64,000 nt of DNA from Streptomyces lomondensis (GCF_014651035.1 NZ_BMWC01000002.1:124001-188000), one strand, 5' to 3'; positions 24,512-33,132 are shown, counted from the stretch's first letter. Numbers and translations: made by a program. Notes: generated from the letters alone by a model not told the origin.

Positions 24512-25077
24512 ACGCAGGTTTCCAGGTGGTCGTCCACCAAGCCACACGCCTGCATCAGGGCGTATGCCGTCGTCGGGCCGACGAAGCGCAGGCCCTGCTT
24601 CTTCAACGCCTTGGACAGGGCCGTCGACTCGGGGGTGACGGGCGGGACGTCGGAGAGCGTCTTGGGGGCCGGGCGCGTCGCCGGGTCGGGGGCGTGGGAC
24701 CAGATCAGCGCGTCCAGTTCGCCCGGGGACCAGTCGGCCAGCACGCGCGCGTTGGCGAGGGTCGCGTCGATCTTGGCGCGGTTGCGGATGATGCCGGCGT
24801 CGGCCAGGAGACGCTCGCGGTCCTCGTCGGTGAAGGCGGCCACCGAGGCGATCTTGAAGTCGGCGAAGGCGGCGCGGAAGCCGGGGCGGCGGCGCAGGAT
24901 CGTGATCCAGGACAGGCCGGACTGGAAGGCCTCCAGGCTGAGGCGCTCGAAGAGCGCGTCGTCGCCGTGGACCGCGCGGCCCCACTCCTCGTCGTGGTAC
25001 GCCACGTACTCCGGGGCGAACAGGGCCCAGGGGCAGCGCGGCGCGCCGTCCGGGCCGGCGACGGCGGCGCCGCTCAC
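24493..25077 (-). CDS. tag: DNA-3-methyladenine glycosylase I
   Basis: A 194-residue Tag family base-excision enzyme that removes 3-methyladenine from alkylated DNA. Features are RCPWALFAPEYVAYHDEEWG at the N-terminus (with a zinc-binding cysteine and histidine), the substrate pocket LSLEAFQSGLSWITILRRR, NRAKIDATLANA, and the C-terminal zinc ligands in DDHLETC. Start GTG 25077 overlaps the stop of the DivIVA-like gene upstream (GTGA). The last residues and the stop are encoded within a dispersed repeat, so the natural C-terminus may have been altered by that element. Confidence 0.92.
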   Translation of the reverse strand: MSGAAVAGPDGAPRCPWALFAPEYVAYHDEEWGRAVHGDDALFERLSLEAFQSGLSWITILRRRPGFRAAFADFKIASVAAFTDEDRERLLADAGIIRNRAKIDATLANARVLADWSPGELDALIWSHAPDPATRPAPKTLSDVPPVTPESTALSKALKKQGLRFVGPTTAYALMQACGLVDDHLETCVARSAP

Positions 25078-25463
25078 GGCCGGTCCTCCTGCCCCGGGGC
25101 GGGCTTGTCCATGGAGACGTGGTGCTCCCCGGGCGTGTGCATCGGGCCGTGCGCGGAGGCCGTCCGCGCGCCCGCCAGGGCCGATTCCAGGTCGGCGATG
25201 CGGGCGTCGCGTTCGGCGAGCTCGGCGCCCAGGCGGCTGAGCGCGTCGTCCACGTCCGCCATGCGGTAGCCGCGGGCGGCCAGCGGGAAGCGGAGGCTCT
25301 CCACGTCCGCGCGGTCGACCGGGCGGTCCGGGGGCAGCGGGTCCCGCAGCCGCTCGGGGGCGGCCTCGGGCAGCGGGCCGTTCTCGCCGCCGCCCACCAC
25401 GGCGAGGGTCACCGCGGCGACCACGACGGCGAGCGCGACGACCAGGAACAGGAACATAACCAT
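25074..25463 (-). CDS. Small membrane protein with a DivIVA-like motif
   Basis: A 129-residue protein with an N-terminal transmembrane helix (MFLFLVVALAVVVAAVTLAVV) and a linker. The stretch LRFPLAARGYRMADVDDALSRLGAELAERD resembles the N-terminal motif of DivIVA (F-x-x-A-x-x-G-Y-x-x-x-x-V-D). A short coiled coil and a hydrophilic tail follow. DivIVA proteins mark curved membrane and hyphal tips, so a scaffold role is plausible but unproven. It is coupled to tag by a GTGA overlap. The mycobacterial neighbour Rv1209 has similar organisation. Start is ATG 25463 or 25457. Confidence 0.78.
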   Translation of the reverse strand: MVMFLFLVVALAVVVAAVTLAVVGGGENGPLPEAAPERLRDPLPPDRPVDRADVESLRFPLAARGYRMADVDDALSRLGAELAERDARIADLESALAGARTASAHGPMHTPGEHHVSMDKPAPGQEDRP

Positions 25464-25607
25464 CGCGGGGCCCCCACGGTCGGATGGATCGGACTCTTCG
25501 GAGTCCTCCGAGTCGGATGTTGTCAGGCTCCGATCGTGCCATGCGAGTCTGACAGTTAGGGTCGCAGGCGGCGTAAGACGGGGACGTACCAGGAAAGGTC
25601 ACAGCGG

Positions 25608-26468
25608 ATGCTCAGGCTGGGCAGGCGGGAATTCGGGCCGCACGAGCCGGTGATCATGGCGATCGTGAACCGGACCCCGGACTCCTTCTACGACCAGGGC
25701 GCCACCTTCCGCGACGAGCCGGCCCTCGCGCGCGTGGAGCAGGCGGTGGCCGAGGGGGCCGCGATCATCGACGTCGGCGGGGTCAAGGCCGGGCCGGGCG
25801 AGGAGGTCACGGCCGCGGAGGAGGCCCGGCGGACGGTCGGGTTCGTGGCGGAGGTGCGGCGGCGGTTCCCGGACGTGATCATCAGCGTGGACACCTGGCG
25901 GGCCGAGGTCGGGGAGGCCGTGTGCGAGGCCGGGGCGGACCTGCTGAACGACGCGTGGGGCGGAGTCGATCCCCGGCTGGCGGAGGTGGCCGCGCGGTAT
26001 CGGGTGGGGCTGGTGTGTACGCACGCGGGCGGTGCGGAGCCGCGGACCCGTCCGCATCGGGTGGAGTACGGCGATGTCATGGCCGACATTCTCGAGGTGA
26101 CGGTCGGGCTGGCCGAGCGGGCCGTGTCGCTGGGGGTGCCGCGGGAGTCGATCATGATCGACCCTGGTCATGACTTCGGGAAGAACACGCGGCACAGTCT
26201 GGAGGCGACGCGGAGGCTGGACGAGATGGTCGCCACGGGGTGGCCGGTGCTGGTGTCGTTGTCCAACAAGGACTTCGTCGGGGAGACCTTGGACCGGCCC
26301 GTGAAGGAGCGGGTGGTCGGTACGTTGGCGACGACGGCCGTGTCCGCGTGGCTGGGGGCGCAGGTGTACCGGGTGCACGAGGTCGCCGAGACGCGGCAGG
26401 TGTTGGACATGGTCTCGGCGATCGCGGGGCATCGGGAGCCGTCCGTCGCCCGACGCGGGTTGGCCTAG
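25608..26468 (+). CDS. folP2: FolP2-type dihydropteroate synthase homologue
   Basis: A 286-residue TIM-barrel protein related to dihydropteroate synthase. Conserved features include MAIVNRTPDSFYD, SVDTWRAEV, LLNDAWGG, IDPGHDFGKN and a final VHEV. However, loop 2, which in true DHPS reads GGESTRPG and binds p-aminobenzoate and sulfonamides, is changed here to GGVKAGPG. The usual SRKSFLG lysine segment reads SNKDFVG. These changes match the FolP2 paralogues of mycobacteria, reported to lack DHPS activity. A canonical folP probably exists elsewhere. Start ATG 25608 follows AGGAAAGGTCACAGCGG. Confidence 0.82.
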   Translation: MLRLGRREFGPHEPVIMAIVNRTPDSFYDQGATFRDEPALARVEQAVAEGAAIIDVGGVKAGPGEEVTAAEEARRTVGFVAEVRRRFPDVIISVDTWRAEVGEAVCEAGADLLNDAWGGVDPRLAEVAARYRVGLVCTHAGGAEPRTRPHRVEYGDVMADILEVTVGLAERAVSLGVPRESIMIDPGHDFGKNTRHSLEATRRLDEMVATGWPVLVSLSNKDFVGETLDRPVKERVVGTLATTAVSAWLGAQVYRVHEVAETRQVLDMVSAIAGHREPSVARRGLA

Positions 26469-26476
26469 CCGAAGTA

Positions 26477-26497
26477 CCAGGGGGCTCCGCCCCCTGG
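26477..26497. terminator. Bidirectional terminator
   Basis: Eight-base perfect stem CCAGGGGG/CCCCCTGG with a CTCCG loop, lying between convergent folP2 and LOG genes. The sequence type is very common between Streptomyces genes. Confidence 0.75.
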
Positions 26498-26515
26498 ACC
26501 CCCGGAGCTGTGCCC

Positions 26516-27274
26516 CTACCGCCCCGCCTCCTTCGACACCAGTGCCACCGCCTCGTCCACGTCGTCCGTCACGTGGAACAGGAGCAGGTCCTTCTCCGCC
26601 GCCTTGCCCTGGGCGATGACCGTCTCGCGGAGCCAGTCCACCAGGCCGCCCCAGTACTCCGTGCCGAAGAGGACGATGGGGAAGCGGGTGACCTTCTGGG
26701 TCTGGACGAGGGTGAGGGCCTCGAAGAGTTCGTCGAGGGTGCCGAGGCCGCCGGGCAGGACGACGAAGCCCTGGGCGTACTTGACGAACATCATCTTCCG
26801 CACGAAGAAGTAGCGGAAGTTCAGGCCGATGTCGACGTACGGGTTCAGTCCCTGCTCGAAGGGCAGCTCGATGCCCAGGCCGACCGAGATGCCGCTCGCC
26901 TCGACGGCGCCCTTGTTGGCCGCCTCCATCGCGCCCGGGCCGCCGCCCGTGATGACCGCGAAGCCCGCGTCCACCAGGCCCCGGCCGAGCCGGACGCCGG
27001 CCTCGTACTCGGGGGAGTCCGCCGGGGTCCGGGCCGAGCCGAACACGCTGATCGCCGGGGGGAGCTCCGCGAGCGTGCCGAAGCCCTCGATGAACTCCGA
27101 CTGGATGCGCAGCACGCGCCAGGGGTCCGTGTGGACCCAGTCCGAGGGCCCGCCCGCGTCCAGCAGCCGCTGGTCGGTGGTGCTGGCCTGCACCTGACCC
27201 CGCCTGCGGAGGACCGGGCCCAGGCGCTGTTCCTCCGGCGGCTGCTTCTTCCCCTCGGGGTTGCCGGTCGCCAT
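26516..27274 (-). CDS. LOG family protein (TIGR00730 Rossmann fold)
   Basis: A 252-residue LOG (lysine decarboxylase-like) protein. It has GSARTP, GGGPGAMEAANKGA with the active-site stretch, RKMMFVKYAQGFVVLPGGLGTLDE (the PGGxGTxxE signature), and FGTEYWGGLVDW. LOG enzymes cleave nucleoside 5'-monophosphates of the cytokinin type, releasing ribose-5-phosphate. In bacteria the physiological substrate is often unclear. The N-terminal 45 residues are a charged, probably disordered extension. It stands convergent to folP2, and the same pair is close together in Mycobacterium (Rv1205/Rv1207). Confidence 0.88.
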   Translation of the reverse strand: MATGNPEGKKQPPEEQRLGPVLRRRGQVQASTTDQRLLDAGGPSDWVHTDPWRVLRIQSEFIEGFGTLAELPPAISVFGSARTPADSPEYEAGVRLGRGLVDAGFAVITGGGPGAMEAANKGAVEASGISVGLGIELPFEQGLNPYVDIGLNFRYFFVRKMMFVKYAQGFVVLPGGLGTLDELFEALTLVQTQKVTRFPIVLFGTEYWGGLVDWLRETVIAQGKAAEKDLLLFHVTDDVDEAVALVSKEAGR

Positions 27275-27392
27275 GTGCGCTCCCTCCGTCGTGCCTGTCG
27301 TTCCGCCTCAGCGTAGATCTACGCGGGTTACGAACGAGGGACGTGAGCATGTCCGCGATGAAGCGCCGTAAACACGATGGTGTCCCGGCCGG

Positions 27393-28472
27393 TCAGGCGG
27401 TCAGCCAGTTCCTCAGCCGCTCCTCGCCCGCGAGGATCTTCGCGACCTCCACGCGCTCGTCCCGCTTGTGCGCCAAGTGGGGGTTGCCCGGGCCGTAGTT
27501 GACCGCCGGGACGCCCAGGGCCGAGAAGCGGGAGACGTCCGTCCAGCCGTACTTCGGCATCGGGGTGCCGCCCACCGCCTCGATGAACGCCTTCGCCGCC
27601 GGATGGGACAGGCCCGGCATCGCCGCGCCGCTGTGGTCGACGACCTCGAACTCCTCGACGCCGCAGTCCGCGAAGACCTCACGGACGTGGGCCACGGCCT
27701 CCTCGGGCGTACGGTCGGGCGCGTAGCGGAAGTTGACGGTGACGACGCACTCGTCGGGGATCACGTTGCCGGCCACTCCCCCGGTGATGCCCACCGCGTT
27801 CAGGCCCTCGCGGTACTCCAGGCCGTCGATGACCGGCCAGCGCGGCTCGTAGGAGGCGAGGCGGGCGAGGATCGGGGCCGCCGCGTGGATCGCGTTGGAG
27901 CCCATCCAGCCGCGTGCCGAGTGGGCCCGCTCGCCCCTCGTCTTCAGCAGCACCCGCAGCGTGCCCTGGCAGCCGCCCTCGACCTGGCCGTCCGACGGTT
28001 CCAGCAGCACCGCGAAGTCGCCCTCCAGCCACTCGGGGTGCGCCTCGGAGACGTGCTTGAGGCCGTTCAGCTCCGCGGCGACCTCCTCGTTGTCGTAGAA
28101 GACGAAGGTCAGGTCGCGGTTGGGGGCCGGGACCGTGGCCGCGATGCGCAGCTGCACGGCGACGCCGGACTTCATGTCGCAGGTGCCGCAGCCCCACAGG
28201 ACGCCGTCCTCGTCGAGCCGGGAGGGGACGTTGCCGGCGATCGGGACGGTGTCGATGTGGCCGGCCAGGATCACCCGCTCCGGACGGCCCAGGTTCGTCC
28301 GCGCCACGACGTTGTTGCCGAACCGCTCGACCGTCAGGTGGGGCAGCGCGCGCAGCGCGGTCTCGATCGCGTCCGCGAGCGGCTTCTCGGTGCCGCTCTC
28401 GGAGCGGAAGTCGACGAGCCGGGCGGTGAGCTCCGCGGCGTCCAGCGTGAGGTCAAGCGAGGTGTCGGCCAT
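27393..28472 (-). CDS. dapE: Succinyl-diaminopimelate desuccinylase
   Basis: A 359-residue M20-family metallohydrolase. Zinc-binding motifs appear in order: ILAGHIDTVP, GCGTCDMKSGVA, FVFYDNEEVAAELNG (catalytic glutamate) and VNYGPGNPHLAHKRDE near the end. The dimerisation lid is in the middle (RGERAHSARGWMGSNAIH). DapE removes succinate from N-succinyl-LL-diaminopimelate in lysine and meso-DAP synthesis, thus also feeding peptidoglycan. DapC is encoded 2 kb away. I set the start at ATG 28472 (MADTSLDL); upstream residues to 28583 do not resemble family members. Confidence 0.93.
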   Translation of the reverse strand: MADTSLDLTLDAAELTARLVDFRSESGTEKPLADAIETALRALPHLTVERFGNNVVARTNLGRPERVILAGHIDTVPIAGNVPSRLDEDGVLWGCGTCDMKSGVAVQLRIAATVPAPNRDLTFVFYDNEEVAAELNGLKHVSEAHPEWLEGDFAVLLEPSDGQVEGGCQGTLRVLLKTRGERAHSARGWMGSNAIHAAAPILARLASYEPRWPVIDGLEYREGLNAVGITGGVAGNVIPDECVVTVNFRYAPDRTPEEAVAHVREVFADCGVEEFEVVDHSGAAMPGLSHPAAKAFIEAVGGTPMPKYGWTDVSRFSALGVPAVNYGPGNPHLAHKRDERVEVAKILAGEERLRNWLTA

Positions 28473-28557
28473 GCCGTCGACCCTAACGCGCCAGCCTCTG
28501 TGCGCACTGTCCCCACCCGGCACATGGCACTCCGTACTCTCCAGTACCTTGTACGGC

Positions 28558-29541
28558 GTGCCAGAGCCGTCCTCTCCTCCCAAGCGTCGCGGCCGCCTCT
28601 TCCGATGCGGGTCCGCGTTCGTGATCCTGCTCGCGATCGCCGGTTACCTCGTCGTCCAGTACGTCACCGGGGGCACAGGCGGGCCGGGCTGCACCGTCGT
28701 CTCCGGCAAGGGAGACGGGGCGTCGTACGAGTTCACGCCCGAGCAGGCCGTGAACGCGGCGACGATCACCGCCGTGGGCACCGCGCGCGGCCTGCCGGAG
28801 CGGGCCGTGACCATCGCCCTCGCGACCGCGCTCCAGGAGTCGAGCCTGCGCAACATCAGCCACGGCGACCGGGACTCCCTCGGCCTGTTCCAGCAGCGGC
28901 CCTCGCAGGGCTGGGGCACGCCGAAGGAGATCATGGACCCGACGTACGCGGCGGGCGAGTTCTACGACCATCTGGTCAAGGTGCCCGGCTACACGCGGCT
29001 GCCGCTCACGGTCGCCGCGCAGCGCGTGCAGCGCAGCGGTTTCCCGCAGGCCTACGCCAAGCACGAGCCGGACGCCGCGCTGCTCGCCGCGGCCCTCACC
29101 GGGCAGTCCGCGGCCACGCTGACCTGCGAGGGCCGCCCGGCCGCGACCCGGGCGACAGGCCCGGACGGGGTGCGGGCCGCGCTCGCGCGGGACTTCGGGC
29201 GCGATGTGCTGGAGCCGGCCGGTGCCCAGGTGGGCGCCTCCTCGGCGGCCACGCCGACGCCGTCCCCGAGCGCCACGGACGGGGACGGCGACCGGACCGT
29301 GACGCTGCCGGTGGCCGCCGACACGAGTGCGGCCGGCGGGCGGAGCCTGGAGCAGCGCGGCTGGCAGCTGGCGCACTGGGCCGTGGCCAACGCCTCCGAG
29401 CTGCACATCGCGCGGGTCACGTACGCGGGGCGGGAGTGGGTCGCCGGGAACACCGCCAGCGAGTGGCGGGACGCCCCGGTGAAGGGCACCGCGGGGGCGC
29501 AGCGGGGCGCGGACGCGGTCCGTATCGTCACGATGGGCTAG
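28558..29541 (+). CDS. Membrane-anchored exported protein, transglycosylase-like region
   Basis: A 327-residue protein with a basic start, one transmembrane helix or uncleaved signal (AFVILLAIAGYLVVQYV) and an exterior part. Residues about 60-160 (ATALQESSLRNISHGDRDS, LGLFQQRPSQGWG, VAAQRVQRSGFPQAYAKHE) resemble lysozyme/transglycosylase-like folds, with a possible catalytic glutamate in LQESS. A Thr/Pro/Ser linker and a conserved C-terminal domain (WQLAHWAVANASELHIARV) follow. Such proteins are often automatically called heavy-metal transporters in Streptomyces, which the sequence does not support. Start GTG 28558. It is divergent from dapE, 85 bases away. Confidence 0.75.
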   Translation: MPEPSSPPKRRGRLFRCGSAFVILLAIAGYLVVQYVTGGTGGPGCTVVSGKGDGASYEFTPEQAVNAATITAVGTARGLPERAVTIALATALQESSLRNISHGDRDSLGLFQQRPSQGWGTPKEIMDPTYAAGEFYDHLVKVPGYTRLPLTVAAQRVQRSGFPQAYAKHEPDAALLAAALTGQSAATLTCEGRPAATRATGPDGVRAALARDFGRDVLEPAGAQVGASSAATPTPSPSATDGDGDRTVTLPVAADTSAAGGRSLEQRGWQLAHWAVANASELHIARVTYAGREWVAGNTASEWRDAPVKGTAGAQRGADAVRIVTMG

Positions 29542-29888
29542 CTCGCGCAGGGGTGCGGGGGCTCACTCTTGAGGGTTACCCGAGGGACGCGCCGGGGGCG
29601 GCGGGCGCGGGTTTTCGCGCCCCTACCCGGCCATCCATGAGAACCCTTGGGAACAAAGGGCTGGAAGGATTCGGCGGGCTTTCCGGCGGAGGCCTCTTTG
29701 CCCGTTTTTATCCGCAGCCGATAATGCGACGCATTACCAACTCTTTACGTTGCGGCGCCGCAACCTTCGCGAGCTTCGAGCGGTAGTCACTGCGTCCGAG
29801 CCGGGGCGATCAACAGCCAGTCGATCAACTCCTGGACGCGGACGGACACTTCACGAACCTCACTGTTCTCTCCCGTCGAAGGAGCACC
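29542..29888 (+). promoter_or_regulatory. Intergenic region upstream of a secreted protein gene
   Basis: A 347-base region with no supported gene. Positions 29690-29760 are AT-rich and contain a perfect 7-base inverted repeat around one base (29722-29736). The Shine-Dalgarno AAGGAG of the following gene is at 29878-29883. Confidence 0.5.
29722..29736. promoter_or_regulatory. Candidate operator TAATGCG-A-CGCATTA
   Basis: A perfect inverted repeat with 7-base arms around one central base in an AT-rich stretch, about 150 bases before the start of the secreted protein gene. The size suits a MarR- or TetR-type dimer. Confidence 0.4.
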
Positions 29889-30335
29889 ATGTCCCTCCCC
29901 CTGACCCGCCGGATCGCCCGTGCCGCGCTGATCGTCGCTGCGGGAGCGGCTGCCGGGGTCGGTGCGGCCGGCTCCGCCAGCGCGGCCCCCGAGCTGCCGG
30001 CCACCCCGAACCTCAGCGGGCTGACCGCCGTGGACGGGGCGAACGTCGGCAACACCGTCGACGGCGCGGCCCAGAACGTCACCAAGTCCGCGGGTGACAC
30101 CGGCGGCAAGACCGTCAAGAAGGCCGTTCCGGCCGCGGGCAAGACCGGCGGCAAGGCCGTCAAGAAGACCACCCCCGTGGCGCAGAAGGCGGCCGGTGAC
30201 GCGGCCGGTTCCGCCGGTCAGCTCGTCGGTGACGCGGCCGGTTCGGCCCAGGGCGGGCTGCCGACGGACTCCCTGACGAAGGGTGGCGTGCCGTCCGCCG
30301 ACTCGCTGCCGGTGCAGGGCCTGCCGGTCGGCTGA
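29889..30335 (+). CDS. Small secreted protein
   Basis: A 148-residue protein with a Sec signal peptide (basic start, AALIVAAGAAAGVGAAGSASA, cleavage likely after ASA). The mature chain is almost free of aromatic residues and built from repeated basic/alanine segments (GKTVKKAVPAAGKTGGKAVKK, then AGDAAGSAGQLVGDAAGSAQ). No cysteines or catalytic motifs are visible. It may be a disordered cell-wall-associated protein. Similar small secreted proteins are common in Streptomyces. Start ATG 29889 follows GAAGGAGCACC. Confidence 0.7.
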   Translation: MSLPLTRRIARAALIVAAGAAAGVGAAGSASAAPELPATPNLSGLTAVDGANVGNTVDGAAQNVTKSAGDTGGKTVKKAVPAAGKTGGKAVKKTTPVAQKAAGDAAGSAGQLVGDAAGSAQGGLPTDSLTKGGVPSADSLPVQGLPVG

Positions 30336-30350
30336 CCCGGGTCCGGACGA

Positions 30351-30387
30351 CCGAAGGGGTCCAGGGAGCTTCCCTGGGCCCCTTCGG
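30351..30387. terminator. Strong bidirectional terminator
   Basis: Seventeen-base arms (30351-30367 and 30371-30387) with a single G-U pair and a GCT loop, between the secreted-protein gene and the convergent dapC. Confidence 0.8.
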
Positions 30388-30411
30388 CATGCGCGGCACC
30401 GCGGCAGCTCG

Positions 30412-31503
30412 TCACAGGCGCCGTACGGCAGCCGCCACCCTCTCGTCCGTCGCCGTCAGCGCCACGCGGACGAACTCGGCGCCCGCGGGGCCGTAGAAGT
30501 CGCCCGGGGCCACGAGGATGCCGCGCTCCGCCAGGTGGGCGACCGTGTCCCAGCAGGACTCGCCCCGGGTGGCCCACAGGTAGAGGCTGGCCTCGCTGTG
30601 CTCGATGCGGAAGCCGTGGGCGAGCAGGGCCTCGCGCAGGAGCTCGCGGCGGGACGCGTAGCGCTCGCGCTGGACGCGCACGTGCTCGTCGTCGCCGAGG
30701 GCCGCGACCACCGCCGCCTGGGTCGGCGCGGACGTCATCATGCCGCCGTGCTTGCGGATCTCCAGGAGCGGGCCGAGCACCGCCGGGTCGCCGGCCAGGA
30801 AGGCCGCGCGGTAGCCGGCAAGGTTCGAGCGCTTGGAGAGGGAGTGCACGGACACGATGCCGTCGTACGAGCCGCCGTTGACGTCCGGGTGCAGCACCGA
30901 GACGGGGTCGGCCTCCCAGCCCAGCTCCAGGTAGCACTCGTCGGAGAAGAGCAGGATGCCGTGCTCGCGGGCCCACGCGACGATCCGGGTGAGTTCCGCC
31001 TTCGACAGGACCTTGCCCGTCGGGTTGGACGGGGAGTTCAGCCAGAGGAGCTTCAGGCCGGCCGGGTCCAGCTCGGTCGGGTCGTCGTAGGCCTCGTAGT
31101 CGGCGCGGGCCAGGCGGGCGCCGACCTCGTACGTCGGGTAGGCCAGGCGCGGGTAGGCCACCCGGTCGCCGGGGCCGAGGCCCAGCTGGGTCGGGAGCCA
31201 GGCGACGAGTTCCTTGGAGCCGACGATCGGCAGAACGTGGCGGTGGGTGACGTCCCGGGCGCCGAGGCGGCGCTCCACCCAGCCGGTGATCGCGTCGCGC
31301 AGCTCGGGCGTGCCCCAGACGGTCGGATAGCCCGGGGAGTCCGCCGCGGCGACCAGCGCCTTCTGGATCAGCTCGGGGACCGGGTCGACCGGGGTGCCGA
31401 CGGACAGGTCGACGATGCCGTCCGGGTGGGCGGCGGCCGTGGCCTTGTACGGCGTCAGCTTGTCCCAGGGGAAGGTGGGGAGACGGTCGGAGACTGCGGA
31501 CAC
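30412..31503 (-). CDS. dapC: N-succinyldiaminopimelate aminotransferase
   Basis: A 363-residue class I PLP aminotransferase. It begins RLPTFPWDKLTPYKATAAAHP (typical of DapC) and has VGTPVDPVPELIQKAL, LLWLNSPSNPTGKVLS, the PLP lysine in VSVHSLSKRSNLAGYRAAF, and the arginine in EFVRVALTATDERV. It transfers an amino group from glutamate to N-succinyl-2-amino-6-ketopimelate, one step before DapE. Start GTG 31503. It follows the ferredoxin gene on the same strand, the order known from mycobacteria (fdxC-dapC), though a terminator stands between them here. Confidence 0.92.
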   Translation of the reverse strand: MSAVSDRLPTFPWDKLTPYKATAAAHPDGIVDLSVGTPVDPVPELIQKALVAAADSPGYPTVWGTPELRDAITGWVERRLGARDVTHRHVLPIVGSKELVAWLPTQLGLGPGDRVAYPRLAYPTYEVGARLARADYEAYDDPTELDPAGLKLLWLNSPSNPTGKVLSKAELTRIVAWAREHGILLFSDECYLELGWEADPVSVLHPDVNGGSYDGIVSVHSLSKRSNLAGYRAAFLAGDPAVLGPLLEIRKHGGMMTSAPTQAAVVAALGDDEHVRVQRERYASRRELLREALLAHGFRIEHSEASLYLWATRGESCWDTVAHLAERGILVAPGDFYGPAGAEFVRVALTATDERVAAAVRRL

Positions 31504-31551
31504 GGGTGCTGGCTCACTTTCTGGTACGGACGAGCCGGGCTACGGCAAACG

Positions 31552-31603
31552 CCTCGGCCCCGTACGGCGATCAGCGGGCTGATCGGGCCGTACGGGACCG
31601 AGG
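31552..31603 (-). terminator. Large hairpin after the ferredoxin gene
   Basis: Long arms with small bulges (roughly 31552-31575 and 31578-31603, inner part GATCAGC/GCTGATC), about 22 bases past the ferredoxin stop. It would separate ferredoxin and dapC transcription. Confidence 0.65.
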
Positions 31604-31624
31604 CGGCGCTGCTGCGGGCCGCTC

Positions 31625-31945
31625 TTACTGGTTCTGCGGCGGCAGCGCGGCGATGAAGGGGTGGTCGCGCTCGATCAGCCCCAGCTTGCTGGCGCCGCCG
31701 GGCGAGCCGAGCTCGTCGAAGAACTCGACGTTCGCCTTGTAGTAGTCCTTCCACTCCTCCGGAGTGTCGTCCTCGTAGAAGATCGCCTCGACCGGGCAGA
31801 CCGGCTCACAGGCACCACAGTCGACGCATTCGTCCGGGTGGATGTACAAGGACCTGGAGCCCTCGTAGATGCAGTCGACCGGGCACTCCTCGATGCACGC
31901 CTTGTCCTTGACGTCGACACAAGGCTGCGCGATGACGTAGGTCAC
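31625..31945 (-). CDS. Seven-iron ferredoxin (FdxA/FdxC type)
   Basis: A 106-residue ferredoxin with MTYVIAQPCVDVKDKAC, then ECPVDCIYEG and CVDCGACEPVCPVEAIFYE. The cysteine pattern fits one [3Fe-4S] and one [4Fe-4S] cluster. The C-terminal extension (EWKDYYKANVEFFDELGSPGG) is typical of the 7Fe group. Likely partners are cytochromes P450, glutamate synthase or other oxidoreductases. Start GTG 31945 has AGGAGG nine bases upstream. The mycobacterial counterpart is fdxC. Confidence 0.93.
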   Translation of the reverse strand: MTYVIAQPCVDVKDKACIEECPVDCIYEGSRSLYIHPDECVDCGACEPVCPVEAIFYEDDTPEEWKDYYKANVEFFDELGSPGGASKLGLIERDHPFIAALPPQNQ

Positions 31946-32085
31946 GCTGTCGTTCCTCCTCGATAGGGCGCTGGCGGGCCTCCTCAGGCTCCGCCGCCTG
32001 GCGCGCGGGAGCGCGGCGTCGTCGATGCCCGCCCCTAGTATCTCCGTTCCTGGGCATGATCCGAACAGGAGGGGTGAACTGACCT

Positions 32086-33102
32086 GTGGAAATCTCTGCC
32101 GCCGGGCGACTCGAGGTCCGCATCACCGCTGCTGACGTGGGCAAACGGGTCTCCGTACGGACCATGATCGAACATGCGGCTCCGGGTGAGAAGTTCACTG
32201 ACACGGTGGGTGTTCTCACATCATGGGACAAGGGTGTGCTGCTGATCACACGGAAGGACGGCGAGCGCGTCCGTATAGCGGAATCCGCGCTGGTCGCGGG
32301 CAAGGTGGTGCCCGCCGCCCCGGCGCGTCGCCGTGGCCCGGCCGCCTCCTACGACGAACTGGCCCGGGTCGCCGCGCGGGCCTGGCGGCCCGTGGAGAGC
32401 GAGCGGCTCGGGGACTGGGAGCTGCGGGCCGCGTCCGGGTTCACGCGACGGGCCAATTCGGTGCTGCCGCTGGGCGACCCGGGCCTGCCCCTGGATGAGG
32501 CGCTCGGCGTGGTCCGGCGGTGGTACCGCGAGCGCGGACTGCCCGCCTACGTGCAGACCGCGACCGGTGCCGAGGGCACGCAGGAGCTGCTCTGCGCCGA
32601 GCTGGAGGAGCGGGGCTGGGTGCCGGAGGTGACGGCCGAGCTGTGGGTCGGGGCGCTGGCGCCGGTGGCCGACCGGGGCGACCCGGCGGGGGTCGTGCTG
32701 TCCCGGGAGGCCGGCGAGGGGTGGCTGGCCCGGTATCAGCGCAAGGGCCTGAGCGAGGTGGCGCTGCGGGTGCTCGGGAGTGGGCCGTCGGTGTGGTTCG
32801 CGACCGTGCCCGGTGCCGTGGAGGGGGCGCCTCCGGCCGCCATCGGGCGGTGTGTCGTCGACGGGCGGTGGGCCGGGTTCGCCGCGGTCGAGGTCGATCC
32901 GGAGCTGCGACGGCAGGGGCTGGGGACGGCCGTGATGGCGGCGCTGGCCCGCCGGGCCCTCGACGAGGGCGCGTCGGCCGCGTGGCTCCAGGTGGAGGCC
33001 GAGAACGCGGAGGCGCGGGCGCTGTACGCCGGGATGGGCTTCGCCGCGCACCACGCCTACCACCACTACCGGGCGCCGGACGCCGGCGGCACCGGCCGGT
33101 AA
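32086..33102 (+). CDS. GNAT acetyltransferase with N-terminal SH3-like domain
   Basis: A 338-residue protein. Residues 1-75 form a small beta domain (VGKRVSVRTMIEHAAPGEKFTDT, GVLTSWDKGVLLITRKDGERVRI) like the SH3-like domain of mycobacterial Rv0428c. A degenerate central part and a clear GNAT domain follow, with the acetyl-CoA pyrophosphate loop ELRRQGLGTAVMAAL and the strand LQVEAENAEARALYAGMGF. It probably acetylates a small molecule or protein N-terminus; the substrate is unknown. Start GTG 32086 follows AGGAGGGG. It is divergent from the ferredoxin gene. Confidence 0.82.
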   Translation: MEISAAGRLEVRITAADVGKRVSVRTMIEHAAPGEKFTDTVGVLTSWDKGVLLITRKDGERVRIAESALVAGKVVPAAPARRRGPAASYDELARVAARAWRPVESERLGDWELRAASGFTRRANSVLPLGDPGLPLDEALGVVRRWYRERGLPAYVQTATGAEGTQELLCAELEERGWVPEVTAELWVGALAPVADRGDPAGVVLSREAGEGWLARYQRKGLSEVALRVLGSGPSVWFATVPGAVEGAPPAAIGRCVVDGRWAGFAAVEVDPELRRQGLGTAVMAALARRALDEGASAAWLQVEAENAEARALYAGMGFAAHHAYHHYRAPDAGGTGR

Positions 33103-33132
33103 TCGATCGTCGTGAGAGGGCACCAGCCAGCT

